Of a DNA stretch of 5,578 nt, positions 1-5,578 are shown piece after piece. The notes under the pieces are model-generated. The model saw only the letters and a program-made list of their open reading frames with translations, was not told the origin of the DNA and did not search any database. The stretch's first letter is position 1, and each line of letters opens with the position of its first letter. The position numbers were made by a program, and so were the translations under genes. Source of the DNA: Nanobdellota archaeon (GTDB taxonomy: Archaea; Nanobdellota; Nanobdellia; Pacearchaeales; UBA12030); NCBI GenBank assembly GCA_018829485.1, contig JAHJTU010000039.1, positions 1-5,578 of the forward strand, in the 5' to 3' direction.

Positions 1-83
1 AAACTTCTAATTGCCTTGTTAATATCATCACCTTTTTTTAATGCCTGCTTAATACCAGCTGCAATTGCCTCTTCTTCTTCCAT
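1..83 (-). CDS. Partial hypothetical protein, N-terminal 27 residues
   Basis: A minus-strand frame starts with ATG at 83 and stays open to the window edge. It gives 27 residues that begin MEEEEAIAAGIKQALKKGDD and continue INKAIRS; the rest lies outside. The fragment starts with four glutamates, then reads as an amphipathic helix (IAAGIKQALKKG), with no signal peptide or membrane segment. Upstream on the coding strand, GAGAT and AGGA lie within about 12 bases of the ATG and could serve as a weak ribosome binding site, which supports this start. The gene diverges from the MFS gene at 229. I do not recognise the family. The call rests on an open frame, a reasonable start and a gene-sized gap to the divergent neighbour, so a chance frame cannot be excluded. 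Confidence 0.55.
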   Translation of the reverse strand, partial: MEEEEAIAAGIKQALKKGDDINKAIRS

Positions 84-170
84 TTCCTAAATCTCTTTTA
101 TCTCTTTCTTTTTACTAGTATTTTGAGACTTAAAAATATTTCTTTATTCTCTTTATCATATTCCAAAGAT

Positions 171-180
171 TTTTAATATG
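171..180 (+). promoter_or_regulatory. Possible TATA box of the MFS gene
   Basis: TTTTAATATG lies about 50 bases before the MFS start codon. With the usual archaeal spacing of about 25 bases, transcription would begin near 200-206 and give a short leader carrying the GAGG ribosome binding site. The whole divergent region 84-228 is so AT-rich that several other TATA-like strings exist, including AAATATTTTT on the opposite strand around 131-141 that could serve the minus-strand gene. The assignment is therefore weak. Confidence 0.3.
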
Positions 181-219
181 TTTTTTATTAATTAAATAAA
201 AGTATAACAATGAGAAAAA

Positions 220-223
220 GAGG
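220..223 (+). promoter_or_regulatory. Ribosome binding site of the MFS gene
   Basis: GAGG is followed by five A residues and then the ATG at 229. This is complementary to the CCTCC core at the archaeal 16S rRNA 3' end, at a suitable spacing. It supports 229 over the out-of-frame ATG at 210. Confidence 0.6.
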
Positions 224-228
224 AAAAA

Positions 229-1365
229 ATGCAGAGAGATGATCATATTAATGGCAGTATTTTACATTTTATTAAACACAGAGAATTAAATGAAATTTAT
301 CTTTCAATTGCATTAAGGTTTTTTGCATTAAGCATGATTGGAATTTTCTTGCCAGTATACTTTCTTTTTGATTTAGGATTTTCACTTGAACTTGTAATGT
401 ATTTTTTTATTATCTTTTCAGTATTCTTTGCTATATCTGCATTTATAGGAGCAAAAATTGCAACGAAAATTGGTTTTAAGCATGCAATATTATTAAGTAT
501 TCCTTTTTTAATTGCTTTCTTTTTATTATTACCTTTATTAGAAACATATAGAATTCCTTTATTTTTGCTTGCTGCAATTGGTGCATTTTCTCATGGATTA
601 TATTGGATTGGGCATCATACTGATTTAGCAAAATTCACAGCAAAAAAGAAAAGAGTAAAACAAGTTGGATGGAGTTTTTTTATTAATTCTGCTGCTACAT
701 TATTAGGACCTTTAGTAGGTGGATTAATCTTAACATATTTTAATTTCACAATTCTTTTTACTGTTGGAAGCATTATTTTGCTTGCTTCAACTATTCCTTT
801 GTTTTTCTCAAAAGAATTCTATGAGAAATTTCCCTTTTCAGTAAAAAAAGTATTCAAAAGAGGAACCATAAGAGATGCATTAACTTTCATATCACAAGGA
901 ATGGAAATTGGTGCAGCAGGAGTATTATGGCCCATTTTTATTTTCTTTATTTTAGGACAGTATTTTGTACTTGGTATTATTGGAACTATTTCTGGTGCTG
1001 TTGGAGCTTTATCTTGTTTATTTGCTGGAACATTTTCAGAGAAAGTTGGTAAAAGAACAGCAATAAGAATAGGAGCATTTTCACTTTCTGCATTATGGTT
1101 CTTAAGAGTTATAGTACAAACAGTCACACATGTTTATGTAATGACTTTCTTTTCTTTCTTGCAAACATTCTCTTATGTTCCTCTTGATACATTAGCATAT
1201 AACAAAGCAAGATTTAGCAGAAGAATTGTCGAATTCCTTGTTTTCAGGGAAATCTTCCTTAATCTTGGAAGAGTTATAATCTACTTGTTTATGCTTATAA
1301 CTGCATCTTATATTGCCTCATTCATATTCACAGGAGTTGCTCAAGTCTTGCTTCTGTTGTTCTAG
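229..1365 (+). CDS. MFS-type membrane transporter, substrate unknown
   Basis: This 378-residue protein is dominated by hydrophobic helices. I count about twelve: roughly 24-47, 54-74, 85-104, 109-128, 148-168, 173-193, 219-242, 245-267, 277-296, 301-318, 345-360 and 361-378. A longer polar, basic loop at 194-216 separates the two halves. That 6+6 plan is the major facilitator superfamily fold. Degenerate copies of the MFS loop 2-3 motif (GxxxDRxGRR-like) occur in both halves: GAKIATKIGFK at 74-84 and GTFSEKVGKR at 267-276, both lacking the usual Asp-Arg. The segment GLYWIGHHTDLAKF at 123-136, with a Trp, two His and an Asp next to helix 4, is the most distinctive sequence and may line the substrate path. 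The protein ends right after the last helix with no tail. A TATA-like string precedes mre11 72 bases downstream, so this gene is probably transcribed separately. The substrate cannot be read from the sequence. Confidence 0.85.
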   Translation: MQRDDHINGSILHFIKHRELNEIYLSIALRFFALSMIGIFLPVYFLFDLGFSLELVMYFFIIFSVFFAISAFIGAKIATKIGFKHAILLSIPFLIAFFLLLPLLETYRIPLFLLAAIGAFSHGLYWIGHHTDLAKFTAKKKRVKQVGWSFFINSAATLLGPLVGGLILTYFNFTILFTVGSIILLASTIPLFFSKEFYEKFPFSVKKVFKRGTIRDALTFISQGMEIGAAGVLWPIFIFFILGQYFVLGIIGTISGAVGALSCLFAGTFSEKVGKRTAIRIGAFSLSALWFLRVIVQTVTHVYVMTFFSFLQTFSYVPLDTLAYNKARFSRRIVEFLVFREIFLNLGRVIIYLFMLITASYIASFIFTGVAQVLLLLF

Positions 1366-1375
1366 TGTTCTAAAA

Positions 1376-1384
1376 TTTTATAAA
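1376..1384 (+). promoter_or_regulatory. Probable TATA box of the mre11-rad50 unit
   Basis: TTTTATAAA lies just after the MFS stop codon and 54 bases before the mre11 ATG. Normal archaeal spacing puts the transcript start near 1405-1411, leaving a leader of about 30 bases. That leader includes GGGAG at 1412-1416, which is rather far (21 bases) from the start codon, and a minimal GAG at 1434-1436 directly before it. The element suggests mre11-rad50 has its own promoter rather than relying on read-through from the MFS gene. Confidence 0.5.
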
Positions 1385-1437
1385 CTTTAGAGTTTTGATT
1401 ATTTAAACTAAGGGAGATAAAGAGCATAGAAAAGAGA

Positions 1438-2703
1438 ATGAAATTTGCACATATTGCTGACTGTCATTTAGGAAGCTGGAGTAGAAAGCCAGAATTACAA
1501 GAATTAAATATAAATTCATTTGAATATGCTGTAGATAAAAGCATTCAAGAACAAGTGGGTTTTATTATTATTGCAGGTGATTTTTTTGATACTTCCTTTC
1601 CAACAAATACTTCCTTACTTAGCAGAGCATTTGGAAAATTAAGAGAATTAAGAGAAAAAGGAATTTCTGTTTATGTTATTCCAGGTTCTCATGATTTTTC
1701 TGCATCTGGAGAAAGCATTTTGAAAGTATGCGAAGCTGCTGGATTATGCAGGAATTTAATGGATTTAACTGAATTTGATAATGATACTATGAAATTAAAC
1801 TTTTTTCATGATAAAGAGAAAAATCTTGTTATTACAGGAATGCTTGGAAGAAGACTTGGATTGGAAATTGAGATGCTTAGGAAAATTAATAAGAGAGAAT
1901 TTGAAAGAGAATTAGGAGAAAAACAAGGATTAAAGATTTTCATTTTACACACAGCAGTAACAGAACTTCTTCCTGAAAGCACAAAAGGAGATTTTATGGA
2001 ATCAATAAGCTATAAGGAATTGCCAAAAGGATTCCATTATTATGCTGCAGGACACATTCATGAGCCAAGCAACTTAAAAGATGAAAATGGAAGTGTTTAT
2101 GCATATAGTGGATGTGTTTTTCCAGATAATTTTTCTGAAATGACTAGTATAAAGAATGGTAGTTTTATTATTGCAGATTTTGATGAGCAAACTAAGAAAA
2201 TTAGTTTTAAGGAAGAAAAAATAAAATTTAAGGATGTTATTTCAGTAGAAATAAAGGTAGAAGATAAAACAGCAAAAGAAGTTGAGCAGGAAATTCTTGA
2301 TGAAATTGATGAAAAAGACTTGAAAGACAAGATTTTTACATTAAAAGTTTCAGGAAGCCTTAAAAGTGGAAAAATTTCTGATATAAATTTTGATGCTATT
2401 TACAAGATAATTTTTGATAAAGGATGTTTTTCATTCTTAAGAAATACTCATGGCTTGTCAACAAAAGAATTTGAAATACAAGTTAGCAAAGCTGATTCTG
2501 TTGAGAATATAGAAAAAGAGATTATTGAGAACTCATTAAAGGAATTTGAACAAGATAGCAGGAAAGAAAAAAGCAATTTGATTTATACATTGCTTAAGGT
2601 TCTTGATAAAGAAAAAATAGAGGATGAATTAAAAGATGATTTTTCTTCAAGATTAGTGAATGAAATAATAAAATCATTGGAATTAGAGGAGAAATTCAAA
2701 TAA
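1438..2703 (+). CDS. mre11: Mre11 double-strand break repair nuclease
   Basis: This 421-residue protein is the Mn-dependent 3'-5' exonuclease and endonuclease subunit of the Mre11-Rad50 complex, which opens and resects DNA ends. The calcineurin-like phosphoesterase motifs appear in order: D8-x-H10 (ADCH), G47-D48 (AGDFFD), G83-S84-H85-D86, H171 (LHTAV) and G205-H206-x-H208 (GHIH). The spacing closely matches Pyrococcus furiosus Mre11 (D8, H10, D49, N84, H85, H173, H206, H208), so the family call is firm. One metal-ligand position differs: Ser84 replaces the usual Asn of GNHD, while the catalytic His85 is kept. Residues of about 240-335 form the capping domain. A helical, charged tail of about 355-421 fits the Rad50-binding helices. 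The start is right because MKFAHIADCHLG is the first beta strand of the fold and no start codon lies just upstream in frame. The stop is 4 bases from the rad50 start, so the two are co-transcribed and probably translationally coupled. A bacterial SbcD is the alternative, but the length and context favour archaeal Mre11. Confidence 0.95.
   Translation: MKFAHIADCHLGSWSRKPELQELNINSFEYAVDKSIQEQVGFIIIAGDFFDTSFPTNTSLLSRAFGKLRELREKGISVYVIPGSHDFSASGESILKVCEAAGLCRNLMDLTEFDNDTMKLNFFHDKEKNLVITGMLGRRLGLEIEMLRKINKREFERELGEKQGLKIFILHTAVTELLPESTKGDFMESISYKELPKGFHYYAAGHIHEPSNLKDENGSVYAYSGCVFPDNFSEMTSIKNGSFIIADFDEQTKKISFKEEKIKFKDVISVEIKVEDKTAKEVEQEILDEIDEKDLKDKIFTLKVSGSLKSGKISDINFDAIYKIIFDKGCFSFLRNTHGLSTKEFEIQVSKADSVENIEKEIIENSLKEFEQDSRKEKSNLIYTLLKVLDKEKIEDELKDDFSSRLVNEIIKSLELEEKFK
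2686..2691 (+). promoter_or_regulatory. Likely ribosome binding site of rad50
   Basis: GAGGAG lies inside the last codons of mre11, 16 bases before the rad50 ATG at 2708. The spacing is longer than ideal, but this is the best anti-16S match nearby. With only 4 bases between stop and start, ribosomes finishing mre11 may also re-initiate on rad50. Confidence 0.45.
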
Positions 2704-2707
2704 TAAA

Positions 2708-4777
2708 ATGAATCTGAAAAAAATAATACTTCACAATATAAGAAGCTATAAAGATGAAGAAATAGAGTTTCCACAAGGCAGTTTATTATTAAGTGGAGAA
2801 GCAGGAAGTGGTAAAAGCACTATTTTGCTTGGAATAGAATTTGCGCTTTTTGGATTAGCTAAAGGAAAAGAAGGAATTAGTTCTGATGCATTGCTTAGAA
2901 GGGGAGAAGATGAATGTTTTGTGAATTTGTTTTTTTCAATTGATGGAAAAGATGTTGAAATTAAAAGAATCTTAAAGAAAAAACAAGATAAAATACAGCA
3001 GCAAACAGGACAAATAAAAATTGATGGCAAACAAGAAGAACTTTCTCCCGATGAATTAAGAACAAGAGTATTGCAGTTATTCAATTATCCTTTGGAATTT
3101 ATTAAAAAAGGTAAGGGATTGCCATTTCACTATACTGTTTATACACAACAAGAGCAAATGAAAAGCATTCTTCTTGAAGGAGCTGATTTAAGAATTAATA
3201 CATTAAGAAGGGTTTTTGGTGTTGATAAGTATAAGACAATAAAAGAGAATTCTGATATTTTTGCATCTGTTTTAAGAGAAAAAATCAAGGAAAAAGAAGG
3301 AGCAATTCTGGATTTGCCAGAAAAGCAAGAGCAATTAGTTAATTATAATAAGGAAAAAGAAAAACATGAATTTTTCCTTGAGGAACTTTCTCCTGATTTG
3401 GAAAAAGCCAAAAAAGAACTTGAGAAAAGAAAACAAGAAATACAAGAGTTAGAAAAGAAACTTGATGAATACAGGAAAATAAAAGAGAATTTGAGTATTA
3501 AAAAGAATGAAAAGTCAAATTTTAAAGAAAGACTTGAGAAAGAAGAAAGAGAATTTGATATTTTGAAAAATGAGATTAAGGAGCTTGCAGATGTTTCAGT
3601 TGAATTTAATGAAAAAGAATTTGCTGAGATTGAAACAAGATTAAAAGAGCTTTCTGATAATTTGAATAAAAAAGAAGAGGAAATAAGGCAGTTAATTCAG
3701 ACATTAAGTAAAATTGAAGTCAAAAAAGAGAATGCACTTTCCTTGAAAGACAAGATTACAAAAGTTGACATATGCCCAGAATGCGGGCAGAAAGTTACTG
3801 AAGAGCATAAACATGAGATTAATGAAAGAGCTGATAAGGATGTTAGAGAAACAAATGAGAAAATGCTTGAAATTAATAACTTGAAAAAGGAAAAGCAGGA
3901 TGAGAAAACAAGATTAGAAAGAATGAAGCAGGAAATGCAGAGAAGAGAAAAGCAAGTAATGGAATTAAAAGTTAAAGCTGATTCTTTGAAAGAGAAATTT
4001 AAGAGAAAAGAGAAAATTGATATTGAGAAAAAAGAACTTATGTTAAAGATTCAGAAAATTGATTCTGAGATTGTTGAACTTGTTAATATGCATGGCAAGT
4101 ATGAAGGAATAGAGCAGGAATACAGCAAGAATAAAGAATTTTTTGAAGTTGCAAGAGAAAAAGAAAAGGAATTTGAAATAAAAAAAGCAGGTATAACAAA
4201 GATTCTTGAAAATATTGATTCACAAATTAAACTTATTGGAGAAGAAATACAGAAAAAAGAAAAATTCAAAGAAGATATGCTTTATTTGAAAGATTTAAGA
4301 GAATGGATTTCAGAAAAGTTTTCAACTATTTTGTCAAAGATTGAGCAAAGTGTATTGGCAACATTACATTCTCAGTTTGATACATTAATGAAGAAATGGT
4401 TTTCCATGTTAGTTGAAGAACCAGAAATTACAGTAAGACTTGATACAGAATTTTCACCAATTGTTGAGCAAGCAGGTTATGATACAGATTATTCACATCT
4501 TAGTGGGGGAGAAAGAACTGCAGTTGCTCTTGCTTACAGATTAGCACTTAACCAGGTTATTAACTCTCTCATCTCACAAATCAAAACAAGAAACTTGCTT
4601 ATATTAGATGAACCAACAGAAGGATTCTCATACTCTCAGTTAGATAAAATGAGAAATGTTTTGCAAGAATTAAATCTCAAGCAACTCATCATAATTAGCC
4701 ATAATCCAAAAATAGAAAGTTTTGTTGATAATATTATTAGAATAAGAAAAGAAGGACATGTTAGCAAGATAGTATAA
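2708..4777 (+). CDS. rad50: Rad50 zinc-hook ABC-type ATPase
   Basis: This 689-residue SMC-like ATPase is the DNA-tethering and regulatory partner of Mre11. ATP binding closes the Rad50 dimer on DNA; hydrolysis lets Mre11 reach the end. Motifs in order: Walker A G30-EAGSGKST-38 after an ILHNIRSY first strand; Q-loop at Q148 (QEQMKSIL, matching the QGQIDAIL region of known Rad50); an outgoing coiled coil of about 190-350 rich in Lys and Glu; zinc hook C356-P-E-C359-GQ; a returning coiled coil of about 362-530; signature LSGGE at 598-602; Walker B LLILDE at 630-635; a switch histidine at H665 (IIISHNP). All catalytic parts are present. The protein is shorter than P. furiosus Rad50 (about 880 residues), because each coiled-coil arm is shorter. 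Two departures from consensus are seen: Ala32 where Rad50 usually has Asn in Walker A (GxNGSGKS), and a D-loop reading TEGFS where TxxLD is usual. It is the last gene of the mre11-rad50 unit; a strong hairpin terminator follows within 10 bases. An SMC or SbcC protein is less likely, given the CxxC hook and the mre11 neighbour. Confidence 0.95.
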   Translation: MNLKKIILHNIRSYKDEEIEFPQGSLLLSGEAGSGKSTILLGIEFALFGLAKGKEGISSDALLRRGEDECFVNLFFSIDGKDVEIKRILKKKQDKIQQQTGQIKIDGKQEELSPDELRTRVLQLFNYPLEFIKKGKGLPFHYTVYTQQEQMKSILLEGADLRINTLRRVFGVDKYKTIKENSDIFASVLREKIKEKEGAILDLPEKQEQLVNYNKEKEKHEFFLEELSPDLEKAKKELEKRKQEIQELEKKLDEYRKIKENLSIKKNEKSNFKERLEKEEREFDILKNEIKELADVSVEFNEKEFAEIETRLKELSDNLNKKEEEIRQLIQTLSKIEVKKENALSLKDKITKVDICPECGQKVTEEHKHEINERADKDVRETNEKMLEINNLKKEKQDEKTRLERMKQEMQRREKQVMELKVKADSLKEKFKRKEKIDIEKKELMLKIQKIDSEIVELVNMHGKYEGIEQEYSKNKEFFEVAREKEKEFEIKKAGITKILENIDSQIKLIGEEIQKKEKFKEDMLYLKDLREWISEKFSTILSKIEQSVLATLHSQFDTLMKKWFSMLVEEPEITVRLDTEFSPIVEQAGYDTDYSHLSGGERTAVALAYRLALNQVINSLISQIKTRNLLILDEPTEGFSYSQLDKMRNVLQELNLKQLIIISHNPKIESFVDNIIRIRKEGHVSKIV

Positions 4778-4784
4778 AAAAAGT

Positions 4785-4808
4785 ATGCCGCACGAGGCGG
4801 CATTTTTT
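4785..4808 (+). terminator. Hairpin terminator with T tract behind rad50
   Basis: ATGCCGC at 4785-4791 and GCGGCAT at 4797-4803 form a perfect 7-bp stem, five of the pairs G-C, around the loop ACGAG. Six T residues run from 4803 to 4808, and seven A residues stand before the stem at 4776-4782. It therefore reads as an intrinsic terminator on both strands. It begins 7 bases after the rad50 stop codon, which fits the end of the mre11-rad50 transcript. Its G+C content stands out sharply from the surroundings. Confidence 0.8.
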
Positions 4809-4958
4809 CTCCCCAGTCATCCTCTTTTAAAGGTTACTTCTCTTTATAATACAGGAATGTTAATAAAGATTGTTATAAAAAAAAGTATATATCACAATAC
4901 GGAAAATATTGGAAATTTATGCAAAGTTTTATAAAATTATCTAAAAATACCTCTAAAT
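4809..4958. other. AT-rich spacer without a recognisable gene
   Basis: This is the first part of the 304-base non-coding stretch between rad50 and the surface-protein gene. I see no convincing open frame, tRNA or repeat in it. It holds several TATA-like strings (GTTATAAAA near 4872, GTATATATC at 4885-4893, TTTTATAAAA near 4927) that could be promoter elements or plain AT richness. Confidence 0.5.
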
Positions 4959-4965
4959 GAAAAAA

Positions 4966-4973
4966 TATATAAA
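4966..4973 (+). promoter_or_regulatory. TATA box of the surface-protein gene
   Basis: TATATAAA is a close match to the archaeal box A. It is preceded by the purine run GAAAAAA, which suits the transcription factor B recognition element. Usual spacing places the transcript start near 4992-4998, just before the G+C-rich segment. The mRNA would then carry a leader of about 85-90 bases, most of it able to fold. Confidence 0.65.
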
Positions 4974-5002
4974 CTTTTACTGCTAAAATAATGTATTCAA
5001 AA

Positions 5003-5078
5003 GAGGGAACCTCACGAAAGTAAAGCCTTCGGGAGTGCCGGAAATGAGTTTCCTAGCACTTTTAGAAAAAGGTTCATC
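5003..5078 (+). promoter_or_regulatory. Candidate structured 5' leader (cis-regulatory RNA)
   Basis: This segment, between the TATA box and the start codon at 5082, is about half G+C up to 5060 by hand count, in an otherwise AT-rich window. It can form several helices. AGTGC (5034-5038) pairs with GCACT (5056-5060), and inside it GGAAA (5040-5044) pairs with TTTCC (5049-5053) around loop TGAG, leaving only a small C / TA internal loop. CC-TTCG-GG at 5026-5033 is a UUCG-type mini-hairpin, and a GAAA tetraloop candidate sits at 5016-5019. GAACCT (5007-5012) pairs with AGGTTC (5070-5075) and would close the whole domain. The AAAAAGG at 5066-5072, 9 bases before the ATG, is the best ribosome binding site, so the closing helix would hide it. 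The segment has no signal of coding. I cannot assign a riboswitch family. Confidence 0.5.
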
Positions 5079-5081
5079 AAA

Positions 5082-5578
5082 ATGAAAAAACATAACCTTA
5101 TCCTATTAATCTTGGTTTTATCTCTAGTTTTTACAGCATTGCCTGTATATGCCTCTGATATTGGATTAGGTATAAGCCCAGAACAGACAGCAACCATAGA
5201 AGACCAGGCAGCTATTTTTACCTTAAGTATAACAAATAATGGTGCTACCAATACTTTTGAAATCTTTACTTTAACTACTGACTTTGATTTGCCAACTGAG
5301 ACTGTTATTATTAGCTCTGGTGAAACTAAAGATGTGGAAGTAAGATTATACCCAAGAATTCATAAGAGTGGCTTGTATGAGGCTAATTTGCTTGTAAGAA
5401 ACCAGGCAACAAGAGACATGAAAGAAGCAACAGCAAGAATAAGGTTATTTACATTAAATGATGCTTTATGGATGAGAGTAGAGCCTGACTTGTTGCATGT
5501 TGATGATACTAAAATTGAGTTTGTTATAAAGGATATTGCTGATGTTCCAATAAGAAACCTAAGAATAGAAGCAGAATC
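5082..5578 (+). CDS. Secreted Ig-like (NEW3-like) surface protein, partial
   Basis: An open frame starts at ATG 5082 and runs off the window after 165 complete codons; the C-terminus is missing. Residues 1-24 are a clear Sec signal peptide: basic start MKKH, hydrophobic core of about 6-20, and VYA before a probable signal peptidase I cut after Ala24. The mature part from SDIGLGISPEQTATI onward shows alternating beta-strand sequence with the pattern of NEW3/CARDB-like beta sandwiches: FTLSITNNGATNTFEI at 46-61, then ISSGETKDVEVRLYP at 77-91, where an S/P-G-E-x-K step precedes a strand. A first domain covers about 28-124. A second seems to begin at about 130 with MRVEPDLLHVDD and KIEFVIKDIADVPIRNLRI, so tandem domains are likely. 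Such proteins sit on the archaeal cell surface or in the S-layer, anchored by a C-terminal helix that would lie outside this window. The start is supported by the signal peptide beginning right there and by AAAAAGG 9 bases upstream. The exact role is unknown. Confidence 0.85.
   Translation, partial: MKKHNLILLILVLSLVFTALPVYASDIGLGISPEQTATIEDQAAIFTLSITNNGATNTFEIFTLTTDFDLPTETVIISSGETKDVEVRLYPRIHKSGLYEANLLVRNQATRDMKEATARIRLFTLNDALWMRVEPDLLHVDDTKIEFVIKDIADVPIRNLRIEAE

Noticed and set aside
819..1127. Minus-strand open frame within the MFS gene
   Set aside because: It lies entirely opposite a well-supported membrane protein, and its translation is low-complexity with no domain.
1369..1391. Stem-loop TCTAAA/TTTAGA behind the MFS gene as a terminator
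   Set aside because: The stem is 6 bp with only one G-C pair... and an 11-base loop, no T tract follows, and it overlaps the likely mre11 TATA box.
2746..3084. Minus-strand open frame within rad50
   Set aside because: It mirrors the conserved Walker A region of rad50 and gives Ser/Pro-rich sequence typical of antisense frames. The same holds for 2097-2330, 2583-2774 and 4051-4269.
1438..4777. Bacterial SbcD-SbcC pair
   Set aside because: Residue spacing of the nuclease motifs matches archaeal Mre11, the ATPase is much shorter than SbcC (about 1,000 residues), and archaeal TATA-like promoters surround the genes.
5003..5078. Cyclic-di-GMP class I (GEMM) riboswitch
   Set aside because: GGGAACC, CGAAAG and AAAGCC occur in an order that recalls GEMM, and GEMM often controls surface proteins. 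However, the ACGCAAAGCC core and the TAGGTAGC receptor are missing and the hairpin layout differs. Resemblance alone is not enough.
5003..5078. Hammerhead, fluoride, TPP, cobalamin or guanidine RNA
   Set aside because: None of the conserved core strings I know for these families (such as CTGATGA for hammerhead or CTGAGA for TPP) is present.
5012..5251. Minus-strand open frame over the leader and surface-protein start
   Set aside because: It overlaps the TATA-leader-signal-peptide arrangement on the plus strand, which explains the region far better.
1..5578. CRISPR arrays, insertion sequences, tRNA genes and attachment sites
   Set aside because: Reading both strands I found no spaced direct repeats, no terminal inverted repeats with a transposase, and no cloverleaf.

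Overview
The window is AT-rich (the genes favour AGA, TTA and AAA codons) and looks archaeal. It carries an Mre11-Rad50 pair whose Mre11 has the residue spacing of archaeal Mre11, and a Rad50 with a CPEC zinc hook. TATA-like boxes lie at sensible distances before the genes. The compact Rad50, its GFS D-loop and the low G+C content fit a DPANN-type lineage such as Woesearchaeota or Pacearchaeota. That placement is inference from gene style, not from a marker gene.

Layout: (1) 1-83, minus strand, the first 27 codons of an unidentified small acidic protein, cut by the window edge. (2) 84-228, a divergent promoter region. (3) 229-1365, plus strand, a 12-helix major facilitator superfamily (MFS) protein of unknown substrate. 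(4) 1438-2703, mre11, followed 4 bases later by rad50 at 2708-4777; together these form one transcription unit for DNA double-strand break processing. (5) 4778-5081, a 304-base non-coding stretch. It holds a strong hairpin with a T tract behind rad50 (a terminator), an AT-rich spacer, a good TATA box at 4966-4973 and a leader of about 85 bases that is much richer in G+C than its surroundings. (6) 5082 to the window end, a secreted protein with a Sec signal peptide and Ig-like/NEW3-like beta-sandwich sequence, running off the right edge.

Mre11 and Rad50 work together. The Rad50 ATPase head clamps DNA and gates the Mre11 nuclease, and the zinc hook at the coiled-coil apex joins two Rad50 molecules. 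The HerA-NurA partners that often flank this pair in other archaea are not in the window.

The most interesting part is the structured leader at about 5003-5078 before the surface-protein gene. It contains a 10-bp hairpin, a UUCG-type mini-hairpin, and a closing helix (GAACCT with AGGTTC) that would cover the only plausible ribosome binding site of the gene. It is a candidate cis-regulatory RNA that I cannot match to a family I know.
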